From Xanthomonas citri pv. mangiferaeindicae (GTDB taxonomy: Bacteria; Pseudomonadota; Gammaproteobacteria; Xanthomonadales; Xanthomonadaceae), in NCBI GenBank assembly GCA_002240395.1, contig CP016836.1:310001-374000 (forward strand): a DNA stretch of 64,000 bases. Direction: 5' to 3'. The notes beneath the pieces are model-generated. The model saw nothing but the letters and a program-made list of their open reading frames with translations. It ran no database searches and was not told where the DNA came from. This document shows, one piece after another, positions 52,724-62,260 of the stretch. A program made the position numbers and the translations under genes. The number at the start of each line of letters is the position of its first letter. Position 1 is the stretch's first letter.

Positions 52724-52737
52724 AGTTAGCGCTACCA
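52724..52737 (-). promoter_or_regulatory. LacI-type operator (xyl-box) in xylB promoter
   Basis: On the minus strand TGGTAGCGCTAACT, 13 of 14 identical to the Xanthomonas xyl-box as I remember it and 12 of 14 to the boxes at 11898 and 12060. On the minus strand a GATAAT hexamer (52742-52737) overlaps its first base, so a bound repressor would cover the -10. The xylB ATG is 22 bases downstream. Beyond it is an AT-rich run of eight T. Confidence 0.75.
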
Positions 52738-52884
52738 TTATCGGGGCTAAAAAAAACAGCACGGCTTGGAGCAGGCAGCGGCATGGGCACGCTCGGCGTC
52801 AATCGGCGGTGCAGGCACTGTAGCCACTTGTCGCCGAACATGCTTGCTGCGGTGCGCCATCACCGAGCCGAACGCGTGGCGCCC

Positions 52885-53253
52885 TTATCGCTCGCGCAAC
52901 CACGTCTGGCCGTCACCGGCGCATTCGGGCGTGAAACCGCGGACCTCGACGCCCGGCACCAGCAGCCCTTCCAGTTCCGAGAGGCGGCGGATCCACAGCG
53001 ATTCGGCGACCACTGCGATCCGATCGAAACGCCGCACCGCGCGCAGCAGCGCCGGCAACCGCGAGAATTCGACTGCGACCGCACCGAACGACGGCAAGTC
53101 GACATCGCGCACGCGATAGAGCATCGCGCCGCCGTCGATGCCGTCCGCCGCCTCGACGAACGCATCGATCAGCGCCGCCATCGTCTCCCGGTCGAACCGC
53201 CCGTCGATCTCGACGTCGATCCGATCCGGCGCCACGCGGATCACATTGAACAT
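52885..53253 (-). CDS. SpoIIAA-like / STAS-domain protein
   Basis: A 122-residue protein. FNVIRVAPDRIDVEIDGRFDRETMAALIDAFVEAA and AMLYRVRDVDLPSFGAVAVEF match the pattern of the SpoIIAA-like (STAS/SEC14-like) family of small proteins of unknown role. The ATG at 53253 has GGAG about 8 bases upstream; a longer frame to 53334 lacks support. It is 183 bases upstream of the xylB start region in the same orientation, but the xylB promoter intervenes, so it is probably independent. Confidence 0.68.
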   Translation of the reverse strand: MFNVIRVAPDRIDVEIDGRFDRETMAALIDAFVEAADGIDGGAMLYRVRDVDLPSFGAVAVEFSRLPALLRAVRRFDRIAVVAESLWIRRLSELEGLLVPGVEVRGFTPECAGDGQTWLRER

Positions 53254-53334
53254 GCCTGTCTCCACCGATGCGGTCGGCCGGCAGGCTAGCTTTGCTCCCG
53301 TATACGCCCGGCGAAGTTCAAAGCGATGCGCCAC

Positions 53335-53943
53335 TCACGGCTTGTGGATAGTCGCCAGCGGCCAACGCGTTTCATAACGCTTACTGGCTACACGCGCGAG
53401 ATACGTCTTCACGCTGACCCGGGTCGGATTGCGCCTAAGCTGCATCGCGAACAGGTCGTTCAGCCCGAACGGCGCAATGATCTCCAGCGCATCATCTGCA
53501 TGCAAAGCAATGCCGACTGAAGTCGCGGTTTCTGGCCACGACGAGACGGCATCGACCAAAGAGCGCAAGGGCGGCACCGCATGACCGAAGTGGCGCTCGA
53601 ACCAAAGATGGACGTGCGCCTGATTGGTGACCTCCCAAGGCAACTCCCGGCAACGCGCCTCCAACAGCGTCTGATGCGCCCTCTCGACGCCGGGCGACTC
53701 CTCAGCATCGAAGTAAGCCAAGTCGATATCGGCCAGCTGCGATGGCTGCCGGCGGCCATGCAGATGGTCCCAAACCAGATTGCGGATCGCCCCGGCGCCG
53801 ATGCACCAGGACGCCAGCCCAAGAGCGCGTGCCTCGCGCAGCGCGCGCATATACCAAGGCGACGCCCGCACGATGGCTTCCAATCGAATCTGGTCTGCAT
53901 CGCCATGACGCCGACAACATGCGAAACCTCGCGATTCAGGCAT
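53335..53943 (-). CDS. nucleotidyltransferase family protein (DUF925-like)
   Basis: A 202-residue protein. WYMRALREARALGLASWCIGAGAIRNLVWDHLHG, then DIDLAYFDAEE with the paired Asp residues, and SWPETATSVGI near the C-terminal third match the DUF925 / NTP_transf_6 group, minimal-type nucleotidyltransferases of unknown target. The start at 53943 is chosen for its GAGGGG at about 10 bases; the same frame is open far upstream but reads as low-complexity. It does not overlap a neighbour. Confidence 0.8.
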   Translation of the reverse strand: MPESRGFACCRRHGDADQIRLEAIVRASPWYMRALREARALGLASWCIGAGAIRNLVWDHLHGRRQPSQLADIDLAYFDAEESPGVERAHQTLLEARCRELPWEVTNQAHVHLWFERHFGHAVPPLRSLVDAVSSWPETATSVGIALHADDALEIIAPFGLNDLFAMQLRRNPTRVSVKTYLARVASKRYETRWPLATIHKP

Positions 53944-54011
53944 ATGTGCCGGCCCCTCGCCGATTGCGATGTCTAAAGTAGTACGCGTGCGCAGGTGCCG
54001 CCACCCGCGCA

Positions 54012-55507
54012 TCAAATCCTCGGCGGCTGGGCTCTCATCCCCGGCCCGCCGCTGTGCGCCAACCGGCGCAGCAGTAGCGCTGCAACGAACGCCGCGACGA
54101 CGTTGCAGGCCATGCCGGCAACGAAGGCGTCGGCGTAATGCGCACGCAGGTCGTCGCCGACGGCGCCCGACAGCGCCGCGCCGAATACCATGCCGACGAT
54201 CGCCACGCCAAACGCCGCGCCGACCTGCTGCAGCGTCGAGATCACGCCCGAGGCCATGCCCGCGCGTGCCGCATCGACCGTGCCGAGTACGAGGTTGAGC
54301 AGCGGCGTCATGATCAGGCCCTGCGCGGCGCCGACGACGACCAGTGTCGGCACCAGGTGCGCAGGCGACAGCGCCCCGCCGGCGCTGTGCACCTGGCCGA
54401 CGAGCCAGGCCAGCGAGCCCGCGTAGACCATTGCAGCGACCGCCAGCGCCACTGGGCCGAAGCGGGCCACCAGCCGCGGCGCCGACAACGAGGCGAGCAC
54501 GAAGCCGAGGCTGCATGGCGCGAACAACAGCCCGGCCGCCATCGGGTCGAGCCCGAAGCCCGACTGCACCAGCAACGCAAAGCACAGGAAGAACGAACTT
54601 GAGGTCGAGTAGACCAGCAACACCAGGAGGCCACCGACGGCGAACTGCCGGTCGCACAGCAAGCGCATATCGACCAACGGGTCCTGACCATGCAGGCGAC
54701 GCCGAATCTGATGTCGCGCGAACACCGCCAGCAACCCGGCACCGGCCACCAGCGCGATCACCATCCAGACTGGCCAACCGTGCGCAGGCCCTTCCAGCAA
54801 CGGCACCAGCAGCAAACCCAGCCCAGCACCGACCAGGGCGACGCCACCCCAATCGAGGGTCGGGCGCTCAGGCGCGCGCGATTCGGGCACCAGGCGTGCC
54901 ATCGCGATCGCCAGCACGCCGATCGGGACGTTGATCAGGAAGATCGTGCGCCAGCCCAGGCCGCCGATGTCGGCATGCACCAACCAGCCGCCCAGTACCT
55001 GACCGGCGATCGCGGCCAGGCCCAGGGTCATGCCGAGCAGGCCGAACGCGCGGCGAGCGGCCGCCCCTCGAAATGCACCCGGATCGAGGCGTAGACCTGC
55101 GGGAACAGCAACGCGGCCGCGAGCCCCTGCAGCACCCGCGCGGCGATCAGCGAGCCTGCATCGGGCGCCAGTCCGCACAACGCCGAGGCCAGCGCAAATC
55201 CCGCCATGCCGACCACGAACAGGCGGCGACGGCCATGGCGGTCGCCGAGCCGGCCGCCTGCGATCAGCAGCACACCAAAGGCCAGTTCGTAACCGGCGAC
55301 CACCAGCCCCACCTGCGCCAGGCTCGCATCGAGCGTGGCCTGCATCGACGGGATCGCGACATTGACCACGAACAGGTCGAAGATCGTGACGAAACCGGCG
55401 AGCAGCAGCACGGCCAGGCCGAGCCACGGGGGCCGGGCCGGCGCCGCCACGGCCATATCGGCAGCGGTCGCAACAGAAGAGGACGCAGGGGCGCGGCAAT
55501 CTGGCAT
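54012..55507 (-). pseudogene. DHA2-type MFS drug transporter, broken by one-base frameshift
   Basis: Restored, this is a 498-residue 14-helix carrier of the EmrB/QacA type. The first frame (55507 down to about 55068) reads FVTIFDLFVVNVAIPSMQATL, AGGRLGDRHGRRR and VYASIRVHFEG. The second frame resumes with AARRAFGLLGMTLGLAAIAG, GWRTIFLINVPIGVL and runs to the stop at 54012. The junction is a run of four C on the plus strand (55064-55067); one extra C restores VHFEGAAARRAFGLLGM. This is either a true inactivating deletion or a consensus error. It is divergent from the HTH regulator at 55608, a common pairing for inducible efflux genes. Confidence 0.85.
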
Positions 55508-55607
55508 GACGGAGAGTCCGAACGGGGGAGCCGGAGTCTGGCGCCGCCCTCATCCAGTTACAATTTGTCCGCTCATGCTGTTACTAGAAGCAACCGGTGC
55601 CTGATCG

Positions 55608-56405
55608 ATGACCCGCCTGCAACGCGCCCGCCCCGAACTGTCGAGCTTCCTGCGGACCTGCCGCGCACGCCTGTCGCCGGGCGATGTCGGCCTGCAGAAC
55701 GGCGGCCGCAGGCGCACGCCGGGCCTGCGCCGCGAAGAGGTCGCCGCGCTCGCCGGGGTCGGCCTGAGTTGGTACACGTGGCTCGAACAAGGGCGCGACA
55801 TCGGCGTCTCGTCCACGTTCCTCGACAACCTGGCGCGGGTGCTGCAGCTCGACGCCGCCGAGCGGCGGCACCTGTATCTGCTCGCGCATGCGCGGCCGCC
55901 GGCCGAGCCCGGGCGCACGTTCTGTCAGGTCCCGCCCCTGGTCCGGCGCTTGATGGACGACCTCGCTCCGCACGCGGTGCATGTGCTCAACCTGCGCTGG
56001 GACGTGCTGGCATTCAATGCGCCGGCCGACGCGCTGTTCGGCTTCGGCGCGCATCCGCCCGAACGGCGCAACCTGCTCTGGCTGCTGTTCGCCGATGAGG
56101 CCATGCGCACGCGCCTCGTCGACTGGGACGTCCAGGCCCGCGCCATGCTCTCGAGTTTTCGGCGCGACTACGCCCGCGGCGCACAGGATGTCGACGCTCA
56201 GGCCCTGGTCGAGTCCCTGCGTCGGGTATCGCCGGAGTTCGCGGCCTGGTGGGCGCACCACGATGCCGGCGCGCCCTGCAGCGGCGAGCGCCGGCTGTGT
56301 GTGGACGGCGTGCCGGCGCCGTTCGAGCACACGATGCTGACGATCGACGAGGAACGTCATCTGCGCATGGTGGTGCACGCGCGGCGCGACCCCGTGGCCG
56401 GATGA
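55608..56405 (+). CDS. XRE-family regulator with MmyB-like ligand-binding domain
   Basis: A 265-residue regulator. Residues 10-75 form an HTH (LSSFLRTCRARLSPGDVG, TPGLRREEVAALAGVGLSWYTWLEQGR). From about residue 100 there is the MmyB-like domain pattern (HVLNLRWDVLAFNAPADALFG, RNLLWLLFADEAMR, SFRRDYAR, ELTPEF-like RRVSPEFAAWW). Such proteins often control a divergent dehydrogenase or efflux gene; here the DHA2 MFS starts 101 bases away on the other strand. The Shine-Dalgarno before ATG 55608 is weak. Confidence 0.87.
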   Translation: MTRLQRARPELSSFLRTCRARLSPGDVGLQNGGRRRTPGLRREEVAALAGVGLSWYTWLEQGRDIGVSSTFLDNLARVLQLDAAERRHLYLLAHARPPAEPGRTFCQVPPLVRRLMDDLAPHAVHVLNLRWDVLAFNAPADALFGFGAHPPERRNLLWLLFADEAMRTRLVDWDVQARAMLSSFRRDYARGAQDVDAQALVESLRRVSPEFAAWWAHHDAGAPCSGERRLCVDGVPAPFEHTMLTIDEERHLRMVVHARRDPVAG

Positions 56406-56453
56406 GAGGGTCCCGCGCCCGGCGTCGATGAAAGTTGCGGTACGCCGCGTGCG

Positions 56454-56858
56454 CTAGGTCAGCGTCGCCACCGCAATGAAGCGCCAGATACCCAGCCCGG
56501 CCATCGTCAGCAGCAGCGCAAAGGTCAGCATCGCGCCACCGAAGCGGCCGATCGAATAGCCGGCCGAGCCGCCGAGCCCGACGGCGTGCAGCACACGCGC
56601 CAGCAACAACCCCAGCCCAAGGGTCCACAGCAGCCGGGGATCGAATGCGGCGAGTTCGAGCAGCGCCAGCATCAGCAGGGCCAGCGGCACGTACTCGCCG
56701 AAGTTGGCCTGCACGCGGACCTTGCGCGCGAGCACCGGGTCGCCACCGGTGCCGATGCCGACCTTGGCACTGGCACGGTGCAGCGCCACCCGCACCGACA
56801 GCGCGACGTACAGCACGACATGCAGCGATGCGATCAACAACGCAATACGTGGGGTCAT
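56454..56858 (-). CDS. MAPEG-family membrane protein
   Basis: A 134-residue protein with four membrane helices. RVQANFGEYVPLALLMLALLEL matches the MAPEG signature (membrane-associated proteins in eicosanoid and glutathione metabolism) and ARVLHAVGL is typical of the third helix. Bacterial members can be glutathione transferases or peroxidases. It overlaps the gamma-glutamyltransferase stop by 4 bases, so both are likely in one glutathione-related operon with the ferredoxin upstream. Confidence 0.87.
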   Translation of the reverse strand: MTPRIALLIASLHVVLYVALSVRVALHRASAKVGIGTGGDPVLARKVRVQANFGEYVPLALLMLALLELAAFDPRLLWTLGLGLLLARVLHAVGLGGSAGYSIGRFGGAMLTFALLLTMAGLGIWRFIAVATLT

Positions 56859-58696
56859 CGTGTGGGCTCCATGGTGTCCATTCCCCGGGGGCGTGCGTGT
56901 TCGGGACGCGCGTTACGGTTGCCTGCAGCCGGCTCGACCTTCGCTGCGCCCACCGGATTGCGCGGGTCGCTGCCGCCGGTCAGCGTGCCGTCGGCACGGT
57001 TCCACAGCACGGTCTGCAGATTACCCCACACGTGGCTCGAACCGCGCCCGGCCGCGGCGCGGTCGCCCGGTAGGTCGACCGTATGGCCCATCGCGCGCAA
57101 TCGCGCCGCGGTGTCGGCGGAGAACGCATTGGACTCGGCCGAGATCGCATCGGGCATCCACTGGTGGTGATAGCGCGGCAGCGCCGCGACAGCCTGGGCG
57201 TCGAGTCCGGCGTCGTAGCCGAGTACGCCCAGCAGCACCATCGTGATGATCCGGCTGCCGCCGGGCGTGCCCAGCACCGCGACGCGGTCGGGCGACTCGA
57301 GGAAGGTCGGCGTCATCGAGCTCAGCGGGCGCTTGCCTGGCCGCGGCGCATTGGCATCGAAGCCCATGACCCCGAATGCGTTGGGCACGCCGGGCTGCAG
57401 CGCGAAGTCGTCCATCTCGTTGTTGAGCAGCACCCCGGTGCCGGGCGCGACCAGGCCGCTGCCGAACAGCAGATTCACTGTCTGGGTGACCGCGGCGCGG
57501 TTGCCGGCGGCATCGACGATCGAGAAGTGTGTGGTCTCCTCGTCCTCCAGCGGCGTGGGATCGCCCGAGAGCAGGTCGCTGGGCGTCGCCTTGTCCGGGT
57601 TGATCGTCGCGCGCAGCCCGGCGGCGTAGTCGCGGCTGAGCAGCGTGCGCTCGGGGATCTTCACAAAATCCGGATCGCCCAGGTAGAACGTGCGGTCGCG
57701 GAACGCGCGACGCATCGACTCGACGACCAGATGCGTGCGCGCGGCATCGTCGAGCGCCGGCAGATCATAGGGTTCGAGGATCTGCAGCATCTGCGCCATC
57801 GCGATGCCGCCCGACGACGGCGGCGGCGCGGTCGTCACCGTCCAGTCGTGGTACTGGAAGCGGATCGGCGCCCGCTCGACGACCCGGTATCCAGCCAGGT
57901 CCTCGGCGGTCCACTGCCCGCCCTCGGCATTGACCCCGGCCACCAGCTTCTCGCCGGTCGGTCCGCGATAGAAGCCGTCGAACCCGCGTTCGGCAAGCAG
58001 CCACAGCGTCTGCGCCAGCTCCGGCTGGCGGAACAGGTCGCCTTCCTGCGGCGCACGGCCGCCGGCCAGGAACACCGCGCGCGTGCCCGGGTACCGCTCC
58101 ATGACCTCGCGCCGCGACTGGTAGCCGCGCGCGAATCGGGCATAGACCGGGAACCCGTCTTCGGCGATCCGGATCGCCGGGGCCAGCGACTGCGCCAGCG
58201 GCAGCCGGCCGTAGCGCTCGGCGATGTGCACGAACGCGGCCGGCAGGCCGGGAATGCCGGCCGACCATGGGCCGTTCTCGGCACGATCGCGGTCGAACTG
58301 GCCATCCGCGGTCCGATAGCGATCGGGCTGGGCGCTGGCCGGCGCGGTCTCGCGCGCGTCGATGAACACGTCGCGCCCGGATGCCGCATCGTGCAGCAGG
58401 AAGAAGCCGCCGCCGCCCAGGCCCGAGGAGATCGGCTCGACCACCGACAGCACGGCCGAGGTCGCGATCGCGGCGTCGAACGCGTTGCCGCCTTCGCGCA
58501 TTACCTGAAGGCCGGCCTCGGTGGCCAGCGCATGCGCCGAAGCGACCGCGTTGCCGGGCGGCGTCGCCTGCGTCTGCGCTGCGACCGGTGCGGGCTGCGG
58601 ACGGACGTCGCGCGCACACGACGGGGCGACCGCCAACAGCAATAGCGAGAGCAGCAGCGCCGGCAGGCCGGCAGCGGGGACACGGGAACGGCTCAT
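56855..58696 (-). CDS. ggt: gamma-glutamyltransferase
   Basis: A 613-residue periplasmic Ntn hydrolase precursor. An N-terminal export signal (LPALLLSLLLLAVAPSCA; lipid attachment at Cys is possible, but the lipobox is unusual with Pro) precedes the large subunit (MREGGNAFDAAIATSAVLSVVEPISSGLGGGGF). Autocleavage precedes the Thr in EETTHFSIVDAAGN, and the small subunit carries the GS-rich SSMTPTFLE and GTPGGSRIITMV. It hydrolyses glutathione and gamma-glutamyl peptides. The ATG overlaps the ferredoxin stop by 4 bases and its stop overlaps the MAPEG start, so the three are co-translated. Confidence 0.95.
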   Translation of the reverse strand: MSRSRVPAAGLPALLLSLLLLAVAPSCARDVRPQPAPVAAQTQATPPGNAVASAHALATEAGLQVMREGGNAFDAAIATSAVLSVVEPISSGLGGGGFFLLHDAASGRDVFIDARETAPASAQPDRYRTADGQFDRDRAENGPWSAGIPGLPAAFVHIAERYGRLPLAQSLAPAIRIAEDGFPVYARFARGYQSRREVMERYPGTRAVFLAGGRAPQEGDLFRQPELAQTLWLLAERGFDGFYRGPTGEKLVAGVNAEGGQWTAEDLAGYRVVERAPIRFQYHDWTVTTAPPPSSGGIAMAQMLQILEPYDLPALDDAARTHLVVESMRRAFRDRTFYLGDPDFVKIPERTLLSRDYAAGLRATINPDKATPSDLLSGDPTPLEDEETTHFSIVDAAGNRAAVTQTVNLLFGSGLVAPGTGVLLNNEMDDFALQPGVPNAFGVMGFDANAPRPGKRPLSSMTPTFLESPDRVAVLGTPGGSRIITMVLLGVLGYDAGLDAQAVAALPRYHHQWMPDAISAESNAFSADTAARLRAMGHTVDLPGDRAAAGRGSSHVWGNLQTVLWNRADGTLTGGSDPRNPVGAAKVEPAAGNRNARPEHARPRGMDTMEPTR

Positions 58697-58947
58697 GACG
58701 ACTCCTGCTGCAGGCGCGCGAGCTTGGCCAGCAACTCGGCCTGGGTTTCGGGAAGGTCGGGATCGGGGTCGATGCACTCCACCGGGCACACCACCACGCA
58801 CTGCGGTTCGTCGAAGTGTCCGACGCACTCGGTGCAGCGCGCCGGATCGATCACGTAGATCTCTTCGCCCTGCGAAATCGCCTGGTTCGGGCACGCCGGC
58901 TCGCAGACGTCGCAGTTGACGCAGAGCGCATTGATCTTCAGGGACAT
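58693..58947 (-). CDS. YfhL-family 2[4Fe-4S] ferredoxin
   Basis: An 84-residue ferredoxin. CVNCDVCEPACP supplies one cluster site; CTECVGHFDEPQCVVVCP with its extra loop supplies the second, the pattern of YfhL / Allochromatium-type ferredoxins. A charged C-terminal helix (TQAELLAKLARLQQ) follows. Electron carrier in the cytoplasm; partner unknown. It heads the ferredoxin / ggt / MAPEG operon. Confidence 0.93.
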   Translation of the reverse strand: MSLKINALCVNCDVCEPACPNQAISQGEEIYVIDPARCTECVGHFDEPQCVVVCPVECIDPDPDLPETQAELLAKLARLQQESS

Positions 58948-59041
58948 CCGCACATTGTAGTGAGTGCGGCGGCGCGCGGCGTCCCATCGCTGGAACCGGG
59001 TCACCCAGCAGGCGCGGCACACTCGCGCACCCCGGAAACAG

Positions 59042-59109
59042 CGACGCCGCCGTGCCCGAGCGGGCAACGACGGCGTCGTGTGGCTCGAGAGCGCCGGCCA
59101 GGCCGGCGC
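59042..59109 (-). terminator. double hairpin downstream of lipoprotein gene
   Basis: The first stem CGACGCCG / CGGCGTCG (59042-59078) encloses a second perfect stem TGCCCG-AG-CGGGCA. A further perfect stem GCGCCGGC-CAG-GCCGGCGC lies at 59091-59109, just 9 bases beyond the lipoprotein stop. Together they likely end transcription of that gene before the ferredoxin promoter. Confidence 0.55.
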
Positions 59110-59117
59110 CCTGGGGC

Positions 59118-59675
59118 TTACTTGGCGGTGTCGACGAACACGTACTCCACGCCGGCCGGCTCGACGGCCGCCTTGACGCGGGCGTTGTCGGCTTCCTCGC
59201 CGATGAACAGCACGCGCACGCCCTTCATCGTGCCCGGCTCGACTTCCGCGAACGAGGCGACCGTCAGGTCGGCGGTACGCGCCGAATTCAGCCCGGCGTA
59301 GATCAGCAGGTTGCCGCGCACGATGCCGCGCGCCACGTCCAGCTTGGCCTTGTCGAGCAGGCGCTCGTAGTTGCCGTCGACCGGGGTGGACAGGTCCGAA
59401 GCCTCGCCGTCGGCCGGAGCCTGGGCGTCGGCCGGCGGCGCTTCGGTCATGTTGGCCGGCGGCGGCGGCACCAGGTAGACGTAGGGCGAGTTGTTGATGC
59501 CTTCCATGTGGCGGCTGGCGACCTCGTTGAGATAGGCGTTCCACGCCGCCTTGTCCTCGGTGGTCGGCGCCGCGACCGGCGCGGCCTGCGCCTGCTGGGT
59601 TTCTTCCTTCTTGCCACAGGCGATGACTGGCAGGACCAGGCAGGCGATCAGCAGCGCGCGGGTGATGGACTTCAT
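59118..59675 (-). CDS. hypothetical lipoprotein
   Basis: A 185-residue protein. The signal peptide ends in the lipobox LPVIAC (Cys20), followed by a charged Gln/Ala/Pro linker. The C-terminal domain (KLDVARGIVRGNLLIYAGLNSARTADLTV, GVRVLFIGEEADNARVKAAVEPAGVEYVFVD) is compact alpha/beta. I do not recognise a named family. GAGGG lies about 8 bases before the ATG. It sits between coaD and the ferredoxin on the same strand with terminator-like hairpins behind it. Confidence 0.7.
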   Translation of the reverse strand: MKSITRALLIACLVLPVIACGKKEETQQAQAAPVAAPTTEDKAAWNAYLNEVASRHMEGINNSPYVYLVPPPPANMTEAPPADAQAPADGEASDLSTPVDGNYERLLDKAKLDVARGIVRGNLLIYAGLNSARTADLTVASFAEVEPGTMKGVRVLFIGEEADNARVKAAVEPAGVEYVFVDTAK

Positions 59676-59715
59676 GGCATTCCCTCTTGTTTCTCTTGCG
59701 TTTGGATGGGCAACG

Positions 59716-60210
59716 TCAGCGTTGCGAGTGGTTGCGCAGTGCGCGATCGACCGCGGCGGGCACGAACCCCGACACGTCGCCGCCGAGGCGCGAGATCTCG
59801 CGCACCAGCGTGGAGGAGATGAAGCCGTACTGCTCGGCCGGCGTGAGGAACAGCGTCTCGACCTCGGGAATGAGGTGCCGGTTCATGCTCGCCAGCTGGA
59901 ACTCGTACTCGAAGTCCGACACCGCGCGCAGGCCGCGCAGCAGCACGCCGGCCTCGACCTTGGCGACGAAATGCGCGAGCAACGAGTCGAAGCCGATGAC
60001 CTCGATGTTGTCGTGATGGGCCAGCGCCTCGCGCGCCAGCGACACGCGTTCGTCGAGCGACATCGCCGGGCGTTTGGCCGGGCTTTCGGCCACGCCCACG
60101 ATCAGGCGTTCGAACAGCGGTGCCGCCCGGTCGACCAGGTCGACATGGCCGTTGGTGATCGGGTCGAAGGTGCCCGGATACACCGCGATGCGTTTGCGAC
60201 TCGCACTCAT
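59716..60210 (-). CDS. coaD: phosphopantetheine adenylyltransferase
   Basis: A 164-residue cytoplasmic enzyme of coenzyme A synthesis (ATP + 4'-phosphopantetheine to dephospho-CoA). The nucleotidyltransferase motif VYPGTFDPITNGHVDLV is complete; LLRGLRAVSDFEYEFQLASMNR and the C-terminal FISSTLVREISRLGGDVSGFVP, with the ISST motif, are diagnostic. Normal length. It lies 73 bases downstream of rsmD on the same strand, the usual rsmD-coaD arrangement. Confidence 0.97.
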   Translation of the reverse strand: MSASRKRIAVYPGTFDPITNGHVDLVDRAAPLFERLIVGVAESPAKRPAMSLDERVSLAREALAHHDNIEVIGFDSLLAHFVAKVEAGVLLRGLRAVSDFEYEFQLASMNRHLIPEVETLFLTPAEQYGFISSTLVREISRLGGDVSGFVPAAVDRALRNHSQR

Positions 60211-60283
60211 GGCTGACGTTCGCTGTCGGGAGGCAGGGGTGCGGCGTGGCGCGGGCGCAAAGTGTAGCAGCGCCGGGCGCGGT

Positions 60284-60844
60284 TCAGCCGTCCCGGCGCC
60301 AGAGCGCGCAATGCGCCTCGCGGGTCGACAGTTCCCGATGCAGGCGCCAGCCGGCGGGCGCCTGCGCCGGCCGCGCCACCGGCGACTCGACGTACAACCA
60401 GGCCTGCGGCGCGAGGGCGGCATCGAGCGCAGCCAGCGCCGGCGTCCACAGGTCGGCGGCGAACGGCGGGTCGACGAAAGCGACATCGAAGCCCGCCGCC
60501 GGCAGCGCTGCGAGCAGCGGCAACGCGTCGCCCCGACGGACGTCGACCGCCTCCCCGCCAGGCAGACGGGCGGCGACCGCCGACAGCGCGGCGGCCAGGG
60601 CCGGGTCGCGCTCGATCAACAGGGCCGAGCGCGCCCCGCGCGAGACCGCCTCCAACCCGAGCGCGCCGGTGCCGGCGAACGCATCGACCGCGCGCGCACC
60701 CGGCAATGCCGGCTGCAGCCAGTTGAACAGGGTCTCGCGCACACGGTCGCCGGTCGGACGCAGGCCCGGCGCATCGGGCACGTCCAGCCGTGTGCCGCGC
60801 CAGCGGCCACCGACGATGCGGACCTTGCCGGAGGACGGTTTCAT
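60284..60844 (-). CDS. rsmD: 16S rRNA (guanine966-N2)-methyltransferase
   Basis: A 186-residue SAM-dependent methyltransferase. KVRIVGGRWRGTRLDVPDAPGLRPTGDRVRETLFNWL is the conserved N-terminus. SAM binding occurs at AVDAFAGTGALGLEA, and VAFVDPPFAAD carries the catalytic DPPF. It methylates G966 of 16S rRNA. ATG 60844 is divergent from ftsY with only about 80 bases between starts. Confidence 0.95.
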   Translation of the reverse strand: MKPSSGKVRIVGGRWRGTRLDVPDAPGLRPTGDRVRETLFNWLQPALPGARAVDAFAGTGALGLEAVSRGARSALLIERDPALAAALSAVAARLPGGEAVDVRRGDALPLLAALPAAGFDVAFVDPPFAADLWTPALAALDAALAPQAWLYVESPVARPAQAPAGWRLHRELSTREAHCALWRRDG

Positions 60845-60925
60845 CGGCGCCCCGCTGCACGGGGCGTGGAAAATGCGGGTGATACCATGCGCGCCATTCT
60901 CCCCCATCCAGGCTCCGACGGCCGC

Positions 60926-62256
<1,331 letters not shown>

Positions 62257-62260
<4 letters not shown>

